Source of the DNA: Solirubrobacter deserti
GTDB taxonomy: Bacteria > Actinomycetota > Thermoleophilia > Solirubrobacterales > Solirubrobacteraceae
NCBI RefSeq assembly: GCF_027587175.1
Contig: NZ_JAPCID010000003.1
Coordinates: 1 to 64,000 of the forward strand
Direction of reading: 5' to 3'
Length of the DNA: 64,000 bases
In this document: one piece after another, positions 34,342 through 42,022 of the stretch
Layout of the letters: every line of letters starts with the position of its first letter
Numbering within the stretch: the stretch's first letter is position 1
Position numbers and translations under genes: made by a program
Notes under the pieces: generated by a model
Database searches by the model: none
What the model was told of the DNA's origin: nothing
The model's input: only the letters and a program-made list of their open reading frames with translations

Positions 34342-35993
34342 GCGGCGGGTCGGCGCAGCAGGGCCCAGCGGCGGTCCAGCCGGTAACGGGCGAGCACCCA
34401 CAGCGTCTTGAAGGCGTAGCGGAGGCTGGTGACGAAGTCGACGCTCGACGCCTCGTGGAAGTAGCGCGTCGGGATCGGGATCTCGACCACGCGGGCCTTG
34501 CGGGCCAGCACCTGGGCGAAGATTTCCTGGTCGAAGACGAAGTCGTCCGAGTTGCGCAGGAACGGGATCGAGCGCAGGAAGTCGGCGCTGAACGCGCGAT
34601 AGCCCGTGTGGTACTCGCTGAAGCGCACGCCGAAGACGGCGTTCTCGATTCCGGTCAGCAGCCGGTTGCCGACCCACTTCCAGCGCGGCATCCCGCCCGC
34701 CACCGCGCGGTCGACGAGCAGCCGCGAGCCGATCACGACGTCGGCGTCCCCGGCCAGGATCGGCTCGGCCATGTCCGCCACCAGCCCCGGGTCGTACTGG
34801 TTGTCGGCGTGCACCATCACGATCACGGCCGCGCCGGCGCGCAGCGCGTGCGTGTACCCCGTCTTCTGCGAGGCGCCGTAGCCGCGGTTGGCGGGGTGGC
34901 GGAGCACGTCGAGGCCGTGCAGCAGGGCGACGTCCGTGGTCTCGTCCGGCGACGCGTCGTCGATCAGCAGCGCGTGATCGGCGGCCTGCGGCGGCATCTC
35001 GGCGACGACGTCGGGGATCGTGCGCGTGGCCTTGTAGGCCGGCAGCACGACGTGGATCGGCGCACGGCCGTTGGAGTGCTGGAGCAGCGGCTGCTCGGCG
35101 AGGCGCACCGGCGTGCGGTGGGCGAGGATGACGCGCTCGTCGCCCAGCGACAGCGACAGCTTCACCGGCGGCAGGCGGTCCGCGAGCGCGCTCAACCGGT
35201 CGCCCTGCGGGAGCCGCTCGGCCAGCCCCCCGACCCAGCGCTTGGCCGCGAAGGTGCGCACGAAGGGGACGTCGTCGGAGATCACCAGGCCCGCCGCGCT
35301 GAGCAGCTCCCGCAGCGTGCGGCGCGGGAGCAGGACCGTGTGAGCGGGCAAGAAGCCCCACCAGCGCGCGCCGGCGAGGCGCGCCGTGGGCGAGGCCGGG
35401 TCGGGCGTCACGACGCACAGCACGCCGCCGGGCCGCAGCAGCGCGGCGCACTGGTCGATCGCGGCGACCGGGTCGTCCAGGTGCTCGATCACGTCCGCGA
35501 GCACGACCACGTCGAACGCGCCGGGCGCGTCGCCGTTGGTGCCCTCGGTGAACGCCTCCAGCGGGACCTCGCGCACGTCGAGCCCCAGCGAGCGCGCATG
35601 GGCGGCCGTCTCGCGGCTGAGCTCCAGCCCGACGGTGTCATAGCCCCGACGGCGAGCCTCATCGAGCAGCAGACCGTGACCGCAGCCGACGTCCAGCAGG
35701 CGCCCCGTCGGGCGGTGGGCGGCGATCAGGTCCAGCAGCCGGTTCGCGGTCGCGCGGCGGCCGTCCTCCTCCGCCAGGTACTCGTCGTCGCGCATGTCGC
35801 GGTAGAGGTCGTGCAGCGCGTCGCCCTGCGGCAGGACAGGCTGCTGGATCGTCCCGCACTCGCGGCATTCGAGCAGGTCGCCGTGCTCGCCGACGGCGTG
35901 CGCCGACGGCGAGAAGAGGGCCGCTGTGGGCGCGGCTCCGTTGCCGCGTATGCGCAGCTCGAGCTCGCCCGAGCAGATCCGGCACACCGCCAT
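34317..35993 (-). CDS. Methyltransferase fused to family 2 glycosyltransferase
   Basis: The 558-residue product joins two enzymes. Residues 1-300: a CxxC-CxxC zinc ribbon (CRIC, CREC) and a class I SAM methyltransferase with LLDVGCGHGLLLDEA and VVVLADVIEHLDDP. Residues 310-550: a dolichyl-phosphate-mannose-synthase-like GT2 domain with VVLPAYKATRTIPDVV, LLIDDASPDET, MVHADNQYDP and TGYRAFS. No C-terminal membrane helix is visible. The fusion suggests a methylated, lipid-linked sugar used by the coupled GT39 enzyme. ATG 35993 is used; ATG 36005 adds four residues. Confidence 0.88.
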   Translation of the reverse strand: MAVCRICSGELELRIRGNGAAPTAALFSPSAHAVGEHGDLLECRECGTIQQPVLPQGDALHDLYRDMRDDEYLAEEDGRRATANRLLDLIAAHRPTGRLLDVGCGHGLLLDEARRRGYDTVGLELSRETAAHARSLGLDVREVPLEAFTEGTNGDAPGAFDVVVLADVIEHLDDPVAAIDQCAALLRPGGVLCVVTPDPASPTARLAGARWWGFLPAHTVLLPRRTLRELLSAAGLVISDDVPFVRTFAAKRWVGGLAERLPQGDRLSALADRLPPVKLSLSLGDERVILAHRTPVRLAEQPLLQHSNGRAPIHVVLPAYKATRTIPDVVAEMPPQAADHALLIDDASPDETTDVALLHGLDVLRHPANRGYGASQKTGYTHALRAGAAVIVMVHADNQYDPGLVADMAEPILAGDADVVIGSRLLVDRAVAGGMPRWKWVGNRLLTGIENAVFGVRFSEYHTGYRAFSADFLRSIPFLRNSDDFVFDQEIFAQVLARKARVVEIPIPTRYFHEASSVDFVTSLRYAFKTLWVLARYRLDRRWALLRRPAAWLSPRDG

Positions 35994-36016
35994 GCGATGC
36001 GGCACGCTACCAAGCG

Positions 36017-36874
36017 ATGCCCGAATGGAGCCCCGAACGGACCGTCGACGAGGCGCTCGCCCGGCGGTTGATCAGCGCCCAGCACTTCACGCCCTCGTCG
36101 CTGACGTTGATCGGCGAGGGCTGGGACAACACCGTCTGGCTCGTCGACGGGCGCTACGCGTTCCGCTTCCCGCGGCGCGAGATGGCGATCCCCGGCGTCG
36201 TGCGTGAGCTGGACGTGCTGCCGCAGCTGCGCCTGCCGCTGCCCGTACCGACGCCGGTGTTCGTCGGCGAGCCCACCGACGAGTTCGCGTGGCCCTGGTT
36301 CGGCGCGGAGCTGATCGTCGGGCGCGAGCCGCTCGGGCTCAGCGAAGACGAGCGCAACGCAGTCGGCCGTCCGCTGGGCGAGTTCTTGCGCGCGCTGCAC
36401 GACTCGACGGTGAGCTCGCCCCTGCCCGACGACCCGATGGGCCGGGCGGACATGGGCATCCGCGTGGCGCGCACGATCGAATCGGTCCAGGCGCTCGGCC
36501 GCAAGCCGCCGGGCTGGCTCTCGGACGCGCGCCGCCTGGAGCGCCCGCCCGCAACGGCCGTCTGCCACGGCGACCTGCACCTGCGCCACGTGCTCGTGCG
36601 CGACGGCGCGATGGCCGGCGTGATCGACTGGGGCGACGTCTGCGTCGGCGACCCGTCGATCGACCTGATCCTGCTGTGGTGCCTGCTCGGCCCGGACGGC
36701 CGCTCGGACTTCTTCCGCGCATACGGGCGCATCACCGAGGAGCAGCTGCTGCGAGCGCAGGTGCTCGCGCTCAACCTGTGCGCGGTCCTGGCGGTGTACG
36801 CCGCCGAGGAGGGCATGAGCGACCTCTGCGACGAGGCGCTGGCCGGCTACGAGAGGGCGTCGCGCGCGTTGTAG
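36017..36874 (+). CDS. Aminoglycoside-phosphotransferase-family kinase
   Basis: The 285-residue product has the APH/choline-kinase fold: a nucleotide loop LIGEGWDNTVWLV, catalytic AVCHGDLHLRHVLV (Asp and His of the HGD motif) and metal-binding GVIDWGDVCVGDPSID. Members phosphorylate aminoglycosides, sugars, or other alcohols; no resistance claim can be made. The ATG at 36017 is 24 bases from the divergent methyltransferase/GT2 start. Its end overlaps the ACT gene by 28 bases. Confidence 0.85.
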   Translation: MPEWSPERTVDEALARRLISAQHFTPSSLTLIGEGWDNTVWLVDGRYAFRFPRREMAIPGVVRELDVLPQLRLPLPVPTPVFVGEPTDEFAWPWFGAELIVGREPLGLSEDERNAVGRPLGEFLRALHDSTVSSPLPDDPMGRADMGIRVARTIESVQALGRKPPGWLSDARRLERPPATAVCHGDLHLRHVLVRDGAMAGVIDWGDVCVGDPSIDLILLWCLLGPDGRSDFFRAYGRITEEQLLRAQVLALNLCAVLAVYAAEEGMSDLCDEALAGYERASRAL

Positions 36875-37239
36875 ACGTCGTCGGTCGCGATCACGACCTT
36901 GTCGCCGTTCGCCGTGTAGGCGAGGTCCACGTTCACGTTGGCCTCGGCCAGCGCGATCATCACGTCCGCCAGCCCGCCCGTGCCGACCGGGACGACCAGC
37001 ACGTCCCGTGTGTCCGCAACCTTGATCTTCGCGCGCCTGAGCGCGTCGGTGACCTTCGCGACGTCGCCGTTGTCGACGAGCGCGTGGACGAACCCGTGCT
37101 CGTCACCCGTGAACGCGGCCAGCCCGCGCAGGTGCACGCCCGCGGCCACCGCGACCTCGCTCACCCGGGCCAGGCCGCCCGGTTCGTCACGCAGGACCAC
37201 GGTGAGGTCGGTCGCGTTCACCACCGACCATGTTCCCAC
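36847..37239 (-). CDS. ACT-domain protein
   Basis: The 130-residue product has two ACT-like halves: VVNATDLTVVLRDEPGGLARVSEVAVAAGVHLRGLAAF and, after a short linker, VLVVPVGTGGLADVMIALAEANVNVDLAYTAN. ACT domains bind amino acids and regulate enzymes; no catalytic domain is attached, so it may be a stand-alone sensor. The GTG at 37237-37239 is tentative; a GTG at 37223 would remove five residues. It follows two small genes on the same strand with a 19-base gap. Confidence 0.78.
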   Translation of the reverse strand: MGTWSVVNATDLTVVLRDEPGGLARVSEVAVAAGVHLRGLAAFTGDEHGFVHALVDNGDVAKVTDALRRAKIKVADTRDVLVVPVGTGGLADVMIALAEANVNVDLAYTANGDKVVIATDDVYNARDALS

Positions 37240-37258
37240 CCCTGTCCAGGGTCGCGGC

Positions 37259-37465
37259 TCAGAAGATCCGAGCGAAGCGCCGCGCGAACAGCGCAGACGG
37301 CAACGACCCGTGCCCGACGCCGGTCGGCCCGCCGTAGGAGTGCTCGATGTCGAACTCGACCGTCGTCCACCCCTGCTGGCGCACGCGCACGACGACGTCG
37401 CGCGGCGCCGTCCCCGGCGCGACCGGATAGCGGCCGGTCCAGATGGTGCCGTCCGGGACGGTCAT
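37259..37465 (-). CDS. Small hypothetical protein
   Basis: The 68-residue product (start TVPDGTIWTGRYPVAP) is beta-rich with a VEFDIEHSYGGPTGVGHG segment and no recognised domain. Its ATG overlaps the stop of the preceding 76-residue gene by four bases, so the two are coupled. Role unknown. Confidence 0.5.
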   Translation of the reverse strand: MTVPDGTIWTGRYPVAPGTAPRDVVVRVRQQGWTTVEFDIEHSYGGPTGVGHGSLPSALFARRFARIF

Positions 37466-37692
37466 GTCGTCCGCACCAGCGTCGACGACCGCTCTTCGCG
37501 CACCGCGCGGTACGCGTACGGATGATGAAAGACGTCGAGCGCGCGCTCACCGGGGAGCACGAGGACCTCGAACGCGTCGTCGGTCTTCTCGTCGGCGACC
37601 GCCACGGTGACCAGGTTCGTCTCCGCGTCCCAGAACATGGTCACGAAGATGCCGTCGTGGGCGCGGTAGGCGAGCTCATGGATGTGGTTCAT
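37462..37692 (-). CDS. Small hypothetical protein
   Basis: The 76-residue product starts NHIHELAYRAHDGIFVTMFWD and contains VTVAVADEKTDDAFEVLVLPGERALDVFHHPYAY, a compact alpha/beta pattern without known family. A GAGG sequence lies about 8 bases before the ATG at 37690-37692. It is coupled to the following 68-residue gene. No function can be assigned. Confidence 0.55.
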   Translation of the reverse strand: MNHIHELAYRAHDGIFVTMFWDAETNLVTVAVADEKTDDAFEVLVLPGERALDVFHHPYAYRAVREERSSTLVRTT

Positions 37693-37848
37693 GACGGGAT
37701 CCTCGGGACGCTGGACGGTTTCGTGAATAGTCCCTCGGAGTGATTTCTCTCCCCACCGGGCCAGCCCGCCTCTTTGGGGCGCCAGAACCCGCCCACGCCG
37801 GTAGGGCCAGCCGTACCCCAGCGATTGCTATCTGGCGACCCAACGTGG

Positions 37849-38802
37849 ATGCTTCGCGGCGTGGTTGGGGATCCGCTTGACGTCGAACTTCGTAGGTTCG
37901 CGCTAGATCACGTCCTTGAACTCTCCCGTCGCTACGACGGGCTCGTCCACGTCGACGTGCTTCGAGAGGGGTTTCCAACACCGATCGGCCGCCTCTCGTA
38001 CGGATCGTTCTACGCCGGGATCCACCGCCCGAAGGAGTTCGCCGGACGCGCCGCGTTGAGCTTGACGACAACGCCGCCCACTGACGAGGACGCTCCTTAC
38101 GACGACGGGTACGACGAAGAAACGCAGACGTTCACGTATCACTATCGCCGTCCAAAGAGCGACACGGAACGAGCACGGATTGCCGCCGCGCGGGATAACG
38201 GTGCCATGCGCGCAGCCTTCGAGATCGCTGTGCCGCTCATCTACTTCAACGGGATCGTGCCGAGCCAGTACACGCCGATCGCACCGATCTACCTGACGCA
38301 CGACGATCCGATCAAGGAGCGGGTGGAATTTCAGGTCGCGTGGCCGACAGCTGAAATCAAGCCCGACTTCGACTTTGACGAGCCTGCGCGGCGCTACGCC
38401 ACTCGTCAGGCTCATTACCGGCTCCACCAGCAACGGTTCCGCGAGAACGTACTCCGCGCGTACTCGCGGCAGTGCGCTGTCTGCCGGCTCCGCGAGGTGC
38501 CGCTGCTGCAAGCCGCGCACATCATCGGCGACACCGAGTCGCGCGGCACGGCGACGGTGGCGAACGGCATTGCCCTGTGTGCGATTCACCACCTGGCCTA
38601 CGACCGCAACCTCCTCGGCATCGCGCCCGACGGTGTGGTCCACATCGCGACTCGCCTGCTGCACGAGATCGACGGACCGATGTTGAAAGTCGGGCTTCAG
38701 GGCTTCCACGGTTCGCCCATCCAGATTCCTCGCCGACCTCGGGACCGGCCGGACCCGGAGCTGCTCGAGATCCGCTTCGGCCGCTTCCGGGACGCCGCGT
38801 AG
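37849..38802 (+). CDS. SRA-like/HNH restriction endonuclease
   Basis: The 317-residue product has an N-terminal region with SYGSFYAGIHRPKEFAG and EDAPYDDGYDEETQTFTYHY, resembling SRA/YDG modified-base readers, and a C-terminal HNH domain (about 215-280): CAVCRLREVPLLQAAHI, then NGIALCAIHHLAYDRNLLGI. This is the COG3440-type architecture of modification-dependent (type IV) restriction enzymes. It stands alone without a methyltransferase. Base composition is visibly less GC-rich and codon choice less biased than in neighbours, consistent with recent transfer. The ATG at 37849 is chosen; the frame is open to 37774. Confidence 0.78.
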   Translation: MLRGVVGDPLDVELRRFALDHVLELSRRYDGLVHVDVLREGFPTPIGRLSYGSFYAGIHRPKEFAGRAALSLTTTPPTDEDAPYDDGYDEETQTFTYHYRRPKSDTERARIAAARDNGAMRAAFEIAVPLIYFNGIVPSQYTPIAPIYLTHDDPIKERVEFQVAWPTAEIKPDFDFDEPARRYATRQAHYRLHQQRFRENVLRAYSRQCAVCRLREVPLLQAAHIIGDTESRGTATVANGIALCAIHHLAYDRNLLGIAPDGVVHIATRLLHEIDGPMLKVGLQGFHGSPIQIPRRPRDRPDPELLEIRFGRFRDAA

Positions 38803-38826
38803 GCCCGGATAACCTGCTGCAGCCAG

Positions 38827-39498
38827 ATGGACTCTTTCCGCGACCTGGGCTTCGCGCGTGTGGACACGGACCGCGAAGCGCGCCAAGGCGCGCCCGAGGC
38901 GATCGTGGCCGAGGGCAAGACGCCGGAGGAGATCCGGGCGATCGCCGCCGCGCTGATCGAGGCCGACGCCGGCAGCGTGCTGGTGACGCGCGCCGACGCC
39001 GCCGCGCGGGCGGCGCTGCGGGAGGTCGCGCCGGAAGCGCACGAGGACGATCGCGCGCGGCTCGCGTGGGTGGCGCGGCACGTGCCCGCGGCGAAAGGGC
39101 TCGTGGCGATCGTGTCCGGCGGGACGTCCGACGAGCCGGTCGTCCGTGAGGCGCAGGTGCGGGCGGAGCTGCTCGGGACCAACGTGATCGTGCACCGGGA
39201 CGCGGGGGTGGCCGGGCTGCACCGGCTGGAGCCCGCCTTGCCGGATCTCAAGCGCGCGGACTGCGTCGTGGTCGTGGCCGGGTGGGACGCGGCGCTCGCG
39301 TCCGTCGTCGGCGGGATCGTCGCCGCACCGGTGATCGCCGTGCCGACGAGCACGGGGTACGGCGCGACGTTCGGCGGCGTGAGCGCGCTGCTGGCGATGA
39401 TCACGAGCTGCGCTGCGGGCGTGGCCGTGGTGAACATCGACGACGGGTTCGGCGCGGGCACGATCGCGGCCCGGATCGCGAGGCAGTCGGCGAAGTGA
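38827..39498 (+). CDS. larB: LarB, NPN cofactor biosynthesis carboxylase/hydrolase
   Basis: The 223-residue product matches LarB, a PurE/AIR-carboxylase-like enzyme that carboxylates and hydrolyses nicotinic acid adenine dinucleotide in the first step of nickel-pincer nucleotide synthesis. Visible features are the LarB N-terminal DTDREARQGAPEAIVAEGKTPEEI and the PurE-like core with VSGGTSDEPVVREAQ, AGWDAALASVVGGIV and TSTGYGATFGG. It starts 24 bases after the HNH gene and its stop overlaps the larC start (GTGA), so larB-larC-larE is one coupled operon. Confidence 0.93.
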   Translation: MDSFRDLGFARVDTDREARQGAPEAIVAEGKTPEEIRAIAAALIEADAGSVLVTRADAAARAALREVAPEAHEDDRARLAWVARHVPAAKGLVAIVSGGTSDEPVVREAQVRAELLGTNVIVHRDAGVAGLHRLEPALPDLKRADCVVVVAGWDAALASVVGGIVAAPVIAVPTSTGYGATFGGVSALLAMITSCAAGVAVVNIDDGFGAGTIAARIARQSAK

Positions 39499-40631
39499 TC
39501 GCGTACCTGGACTGCATCGGCGGCGCGGCCGGGGACATGCTGCTCGGCGCGCTGCTCGACGCGGGCGCGGAGGTCGACCTCTCCGCGTTCGAGCTGCAGG
39601 TCGAGCGGGGGACGGCGGAGCGGCACGGGATCACGGCGGTCACGACGACCGTGACCGGCGCGGCCGAGCAGCCGCACCGTGACTGGGGCACGATCCGCGA
39701 CCTGATCTCGGCGGCGAGCCTGCCCGAGCGGGTCGAGGCGCGCGCGCAGGAGGCGTTCAAGCGGCTCGCGATCGCGGAAGGCCGCATCCACGGCATCGAG
39801 CCCGAGCGCGTGCACTTCCACGAGGTCGGCGCGATCGACGCGATCGGCGAGATCGTCGGCGTCGCGCTCGCGCTGGAGTCACTGAACGTCGACCGCGTGA
39901 TCTGCTCGCCGCTGCCGCTGGGCCGCGGGTTCGTGAAGGCCGCCCACGGCAACCTCCCGCTGCCCGCGCCCGCCACGCTGGAGCTGCTCAAGGGCGCGCC
40001 GGTCCACGGCGTCGAGCTGGAGCTCGAGCTCGTCACGCCGACGGGCGCCGCGCTCGTCGCCGCGCTCGCCGAGTCCTACGGGCCGCTGCCGCGCATGACG
40101 GTCCAGGGCACCGGCTACGGCGCCGGGACGCGCGAGCTCGAGCCGTTCCCGAACGTCGTCCGCGTGATCCTCGGGACCGAGGCCACGACGGGCACGGTCA
40201 GCCTGATCGAGGCCAACCTCGACGACCTGCTGCCCGAGCTGGCCCCGGACGCCGCCGCCGCGTGCTTCGCCGCCGGCGCGCTCGACGTCTGGACCACCCC
40301 CGTGACCATGAAGCACGGCCGCCCCGGCTTCGTGCTGTCCGCGCTCGCGCGCCCTGACGACCAGCGCGCCGTGATCGACGCGGTGCTGCGCGAGACGAGC
40401 ACGCTGGGCGTCCGTGTCGCGCACCTGGACCGCGTCGAGCTCGAACGCGATCACCTCACCGTCGAGGTCGCGGGCGAGCCCGTGCGCGTGAAGATCGGCC
40501 GGCTCGACGGCAAGATCGTCAACCTCGCCCCCGAGCACGCCGACTGCGAACGGGCGGCGAGGATCACCGGGGACGCCGTCAAGACGGTGTGGGCGCGCGC
40601 GCTGGCGGCGGCGCATGAGGTCGCCGCATGA
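39495..40631 (+). CDS. larC: LarC, nickel insertion cyclometallase
   Basis: The 378-residue product from GTG 39495 matches LarC (DUF111), the CTP-dependent enzyme that inserts nickel to form the mature pincer cofactor. Hallmarks are IAYLDCIGGAAGDMLLGAL at the N-terminus, EPERVHFHEVGAIDAIGEIVG, SPLPLGRGFVKAAHG and TPTGAALVAAL. The two halves that Lactobacillus plantarum splits as LarC1/LarC2 by ribosomal frameshift are one uninterrupted frame here. It is coupled to larB and to larE by 4-base overlaps. Confidence 0.93.
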   Translation: MIAYLDCIGGAAGDMLLGALLDAGAEVDLSAFELQVERGTAERHGITAVTTTVTGAAEQPHRDWGTIRDLISAASLPERVEARAQEAFKRLAIAEGRIHGIEPERVHFHEVGAIDAIGEIVGVALALESLNVDRVICSPLPLGRGFVKAAHGNLPLPAPATLELLKGAPVHGVELELELVTPTGAALVAALAESYGPLPRMTVQGTGYGAGTRELEPFPNVVRVILGTEATTGTVSLIEANLDDLLPELAPDAAAACFAAGALDVWTTPVTMKHGRPGFVLSALARPDDQRAVIDAVLRETSTLGVRVAHLDRVELERDHLTVEVAGEPVRVKIGRLDGKIVNLAPEHADCERAARITGDAVKTVWARALAAAHEVAA

Positions 40632-41437
40632 GCGGCGAGATCGCCGCGCGGCTGGCGGCGCTCGAGGCGCGCGTCGCCGCGCTCGGCCACGCGGTCGTCG
40701 CCTTCTCCGGCGGCGTCGATTCGAGCGTCGTCGCGGCGATCGCCCACCGCGCGCTCGGCGACCGCGCTCGCGCCGTCACCGCGGTCTCGCCTTCCGTCGC
40801 GACCGGCGAGCTCGAAGGGGCGCAGCGCGTCGCACGGCACATCGGCATCGCCCACGAGATCGTGCCCACCAACGAGCTCGCGCGGCCCGGCTACCGCGCC
40901 AACGGCCGCGACCGCTGCTACTTCTGCAAGACCGAGCTCTACGACACGCTCGCCGCGCGCTACCCGGGCGTCGCGCTTCTCAGCGGCGCGAACCAGGACG
41001 ACCAGGGCGACTGGCGCCCCGGCCTGAAGGCCGCCGCCGAGCACGACGTGCGGCATCCGCTCGTCGATGTCACCAAGGACGAGGTCCGCGCGCTCGCACG
41101 CCTCCTCCAGCTGCCGAGCGCGGAGAAGCCCGCGAGCCCGTGCCTGGCCTCACGCATCCCGTACGGCACGGGCGTCGACCCCGAGACGCTCGCGCAGATC
41201 GACCGCGCCGAGCAGGCCGTCAAGGCACTCGGCTTCCCCGTAATCCGCGTGCGCCACCACGGCATCCTCGGCCGCCTCGAAGTCGCGATCGAGGACCTGG
41301 ATCGCGCCCTCGCCGCCGAGCGGGGCATCACCGACGCGATCAAGCGCGCCGGCTACCAGCACGCCACGATCGACCTCAAGCCGTTCCGCAGCGGCCGGCT
41401 CAACGTGGAGCCAGCGCGTCCCGCAACATCGCGGTGA
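40628..41437 (+). CDS. larE: LarE, ATP-dependent sulfur transferase for NPN
   Basis: The 269-residue product has the PP-loop SGGVDSS (residues 27-33) and the LarE middle with GANQDDQGDWRPGLKAA and PASPCLASRIPYG. LarE puts sulfur into the pincer precursor. Three cysteines are present, Cys97 and Cys100 in RCYFCK and Cys172 in SPCLASR; this leaves open whether it works by a sacrificial cysteine or with an iron-sulfur cluster. The ATG overlaps the larC stop. Its 3' end overlaps the convergent TetR gene by 38 bases. Confidence 0.93.
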   Translation: MSGEIAARLAALEARVAALGHAVVAFSGGVDSSVVAAIAHRALGDRARAVTAVSPSVATGELEGAQRVARHIGIAHEIVPTNELARPGYRANGRDRCYFCKTELYDTLAARYPGVALLSGANQDDQGDWRPGLKAAAEHDVRHPLVDVTKDEVRALARLLQLPSAEKPASPCLASRIPYGTGVDPETLAQIDRAEQAVKALGFPVIRVRHHGILGRLEVAIEDLDRALAAERGITDAIKRAGYQHATIDLKPFRSGRLNVEPARPATSR

Positions 41438-41990
41438 GCGCGGCCCCGAAGCGCTCGCGCTCCGCCGGCGACGTCGGGTCGCCGCCGAACAGCCGCGCGC
41501 GGAAGCCGGCGTCCGAGAAGTAGGTGGAGACGGCGCCGTAGACGATCTGCATCAGCTCGCCCGGGTCGTGCTCGCGCAGCCGTCCGGCGGCCATCTCGCG
41601 CTCCAGGAACGCGATCGCGCGCTCCAGGAACGGGCGCATGTGCTCGGCCATCGCGTCCTCCAGCCGCCCGCCGCCCTCGATCGCCTCGCGGCGCCAGATC
41701 ACGACGAAGTCGGCGTGCGTGGCGAAGAACTCCATGCCCGCGCGCACGAGCGCGGCGACCCGGTCGAACCCGACCGGCGCCACCGCCACCACCTCGGACG
41801 TCATCAGCGCCCAGTCCTCCATGGCCTGTTCGATGACCGCGGCGTAGAGCCGCTCCTTGGACTTGAAGTGGTAGAGCAGCGTGGGGTGCGTCAACCCGGC
41901 CCGCTCGGCGATGTCCTGCAGGCGGGCGGACTGGCCGTGCAGCGCGAACTCGCTGCGCGCGGCTTCCAGGATTCGGGCCCGGGAGGGCAT
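41400..41990 (-). CDS. TetR-family repressor, probable regulator of the LarA operon
   Basis: The 196-residue product has an N-terminal TetR helix-turn-helix (RARILEAARSEFALHGQSARLQDIAERAGLTHPTLLYHFKSKERL, residues 4-48) and a helical ligand-binding part. It lies between larBCE, which it meets tail to tail, and the divergent reductase/ADH/LarA/PlsC operon. An 18-base palindrome immediately upstream of its ATG probably serves both its own promoter and the operon. The ligand could be an acyl-CoA or fatty acid, as for many TetR proteins near lipid genes, but this is inference. Confidence 0.9.
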   Translation of the reverse strand: MPSRARILEAARSEFALHGQSARLQDIAERAGLTHPTLLYHFKSKERLYAAVIEQAMEDWALMTSEVVAVAPVGFDRVAALVRAGMEFFATHADFVVIWRREAIEGGGRLEDAMAEHMRPFLERAIAFLEREMAAGRLREHDPGELMQIVYGAVSTYFSDAGFRARLFGGDPTSPAERERFGAALTAMLRDALAPR

Positions 41991-42008
41991 CTACTGACAC
42001 GTTAGTAG
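41991..42008. promoter_or_regulatory. TetR operator-like palindrome
   Basis: CTACTGACACGTTAGTAG pairs at 14 of 18 positions with its reverse complement (5-bp outer arms CTACT/AGTAG and inner AC/GT). It directly abuts the TetR start codon and ends 14 bases before the GTG of the divergent reductase gene. The pattern CTACTnACnnGTnAGTAG is typical for TetR operators. The reductase gene has no evident ribosome site, so its transcript may be leaderless and start within or next to this element. Confidence 0.7.
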
Positions 42009-42022
42009 AGACGACTGGTACG

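Noticed and set aside
36017-36874. Aminoglycoside resistance gene
   Set aside because: The kinase fold is clear but the family is broad and nothing in the sequence or context shows antibiotic specificity.
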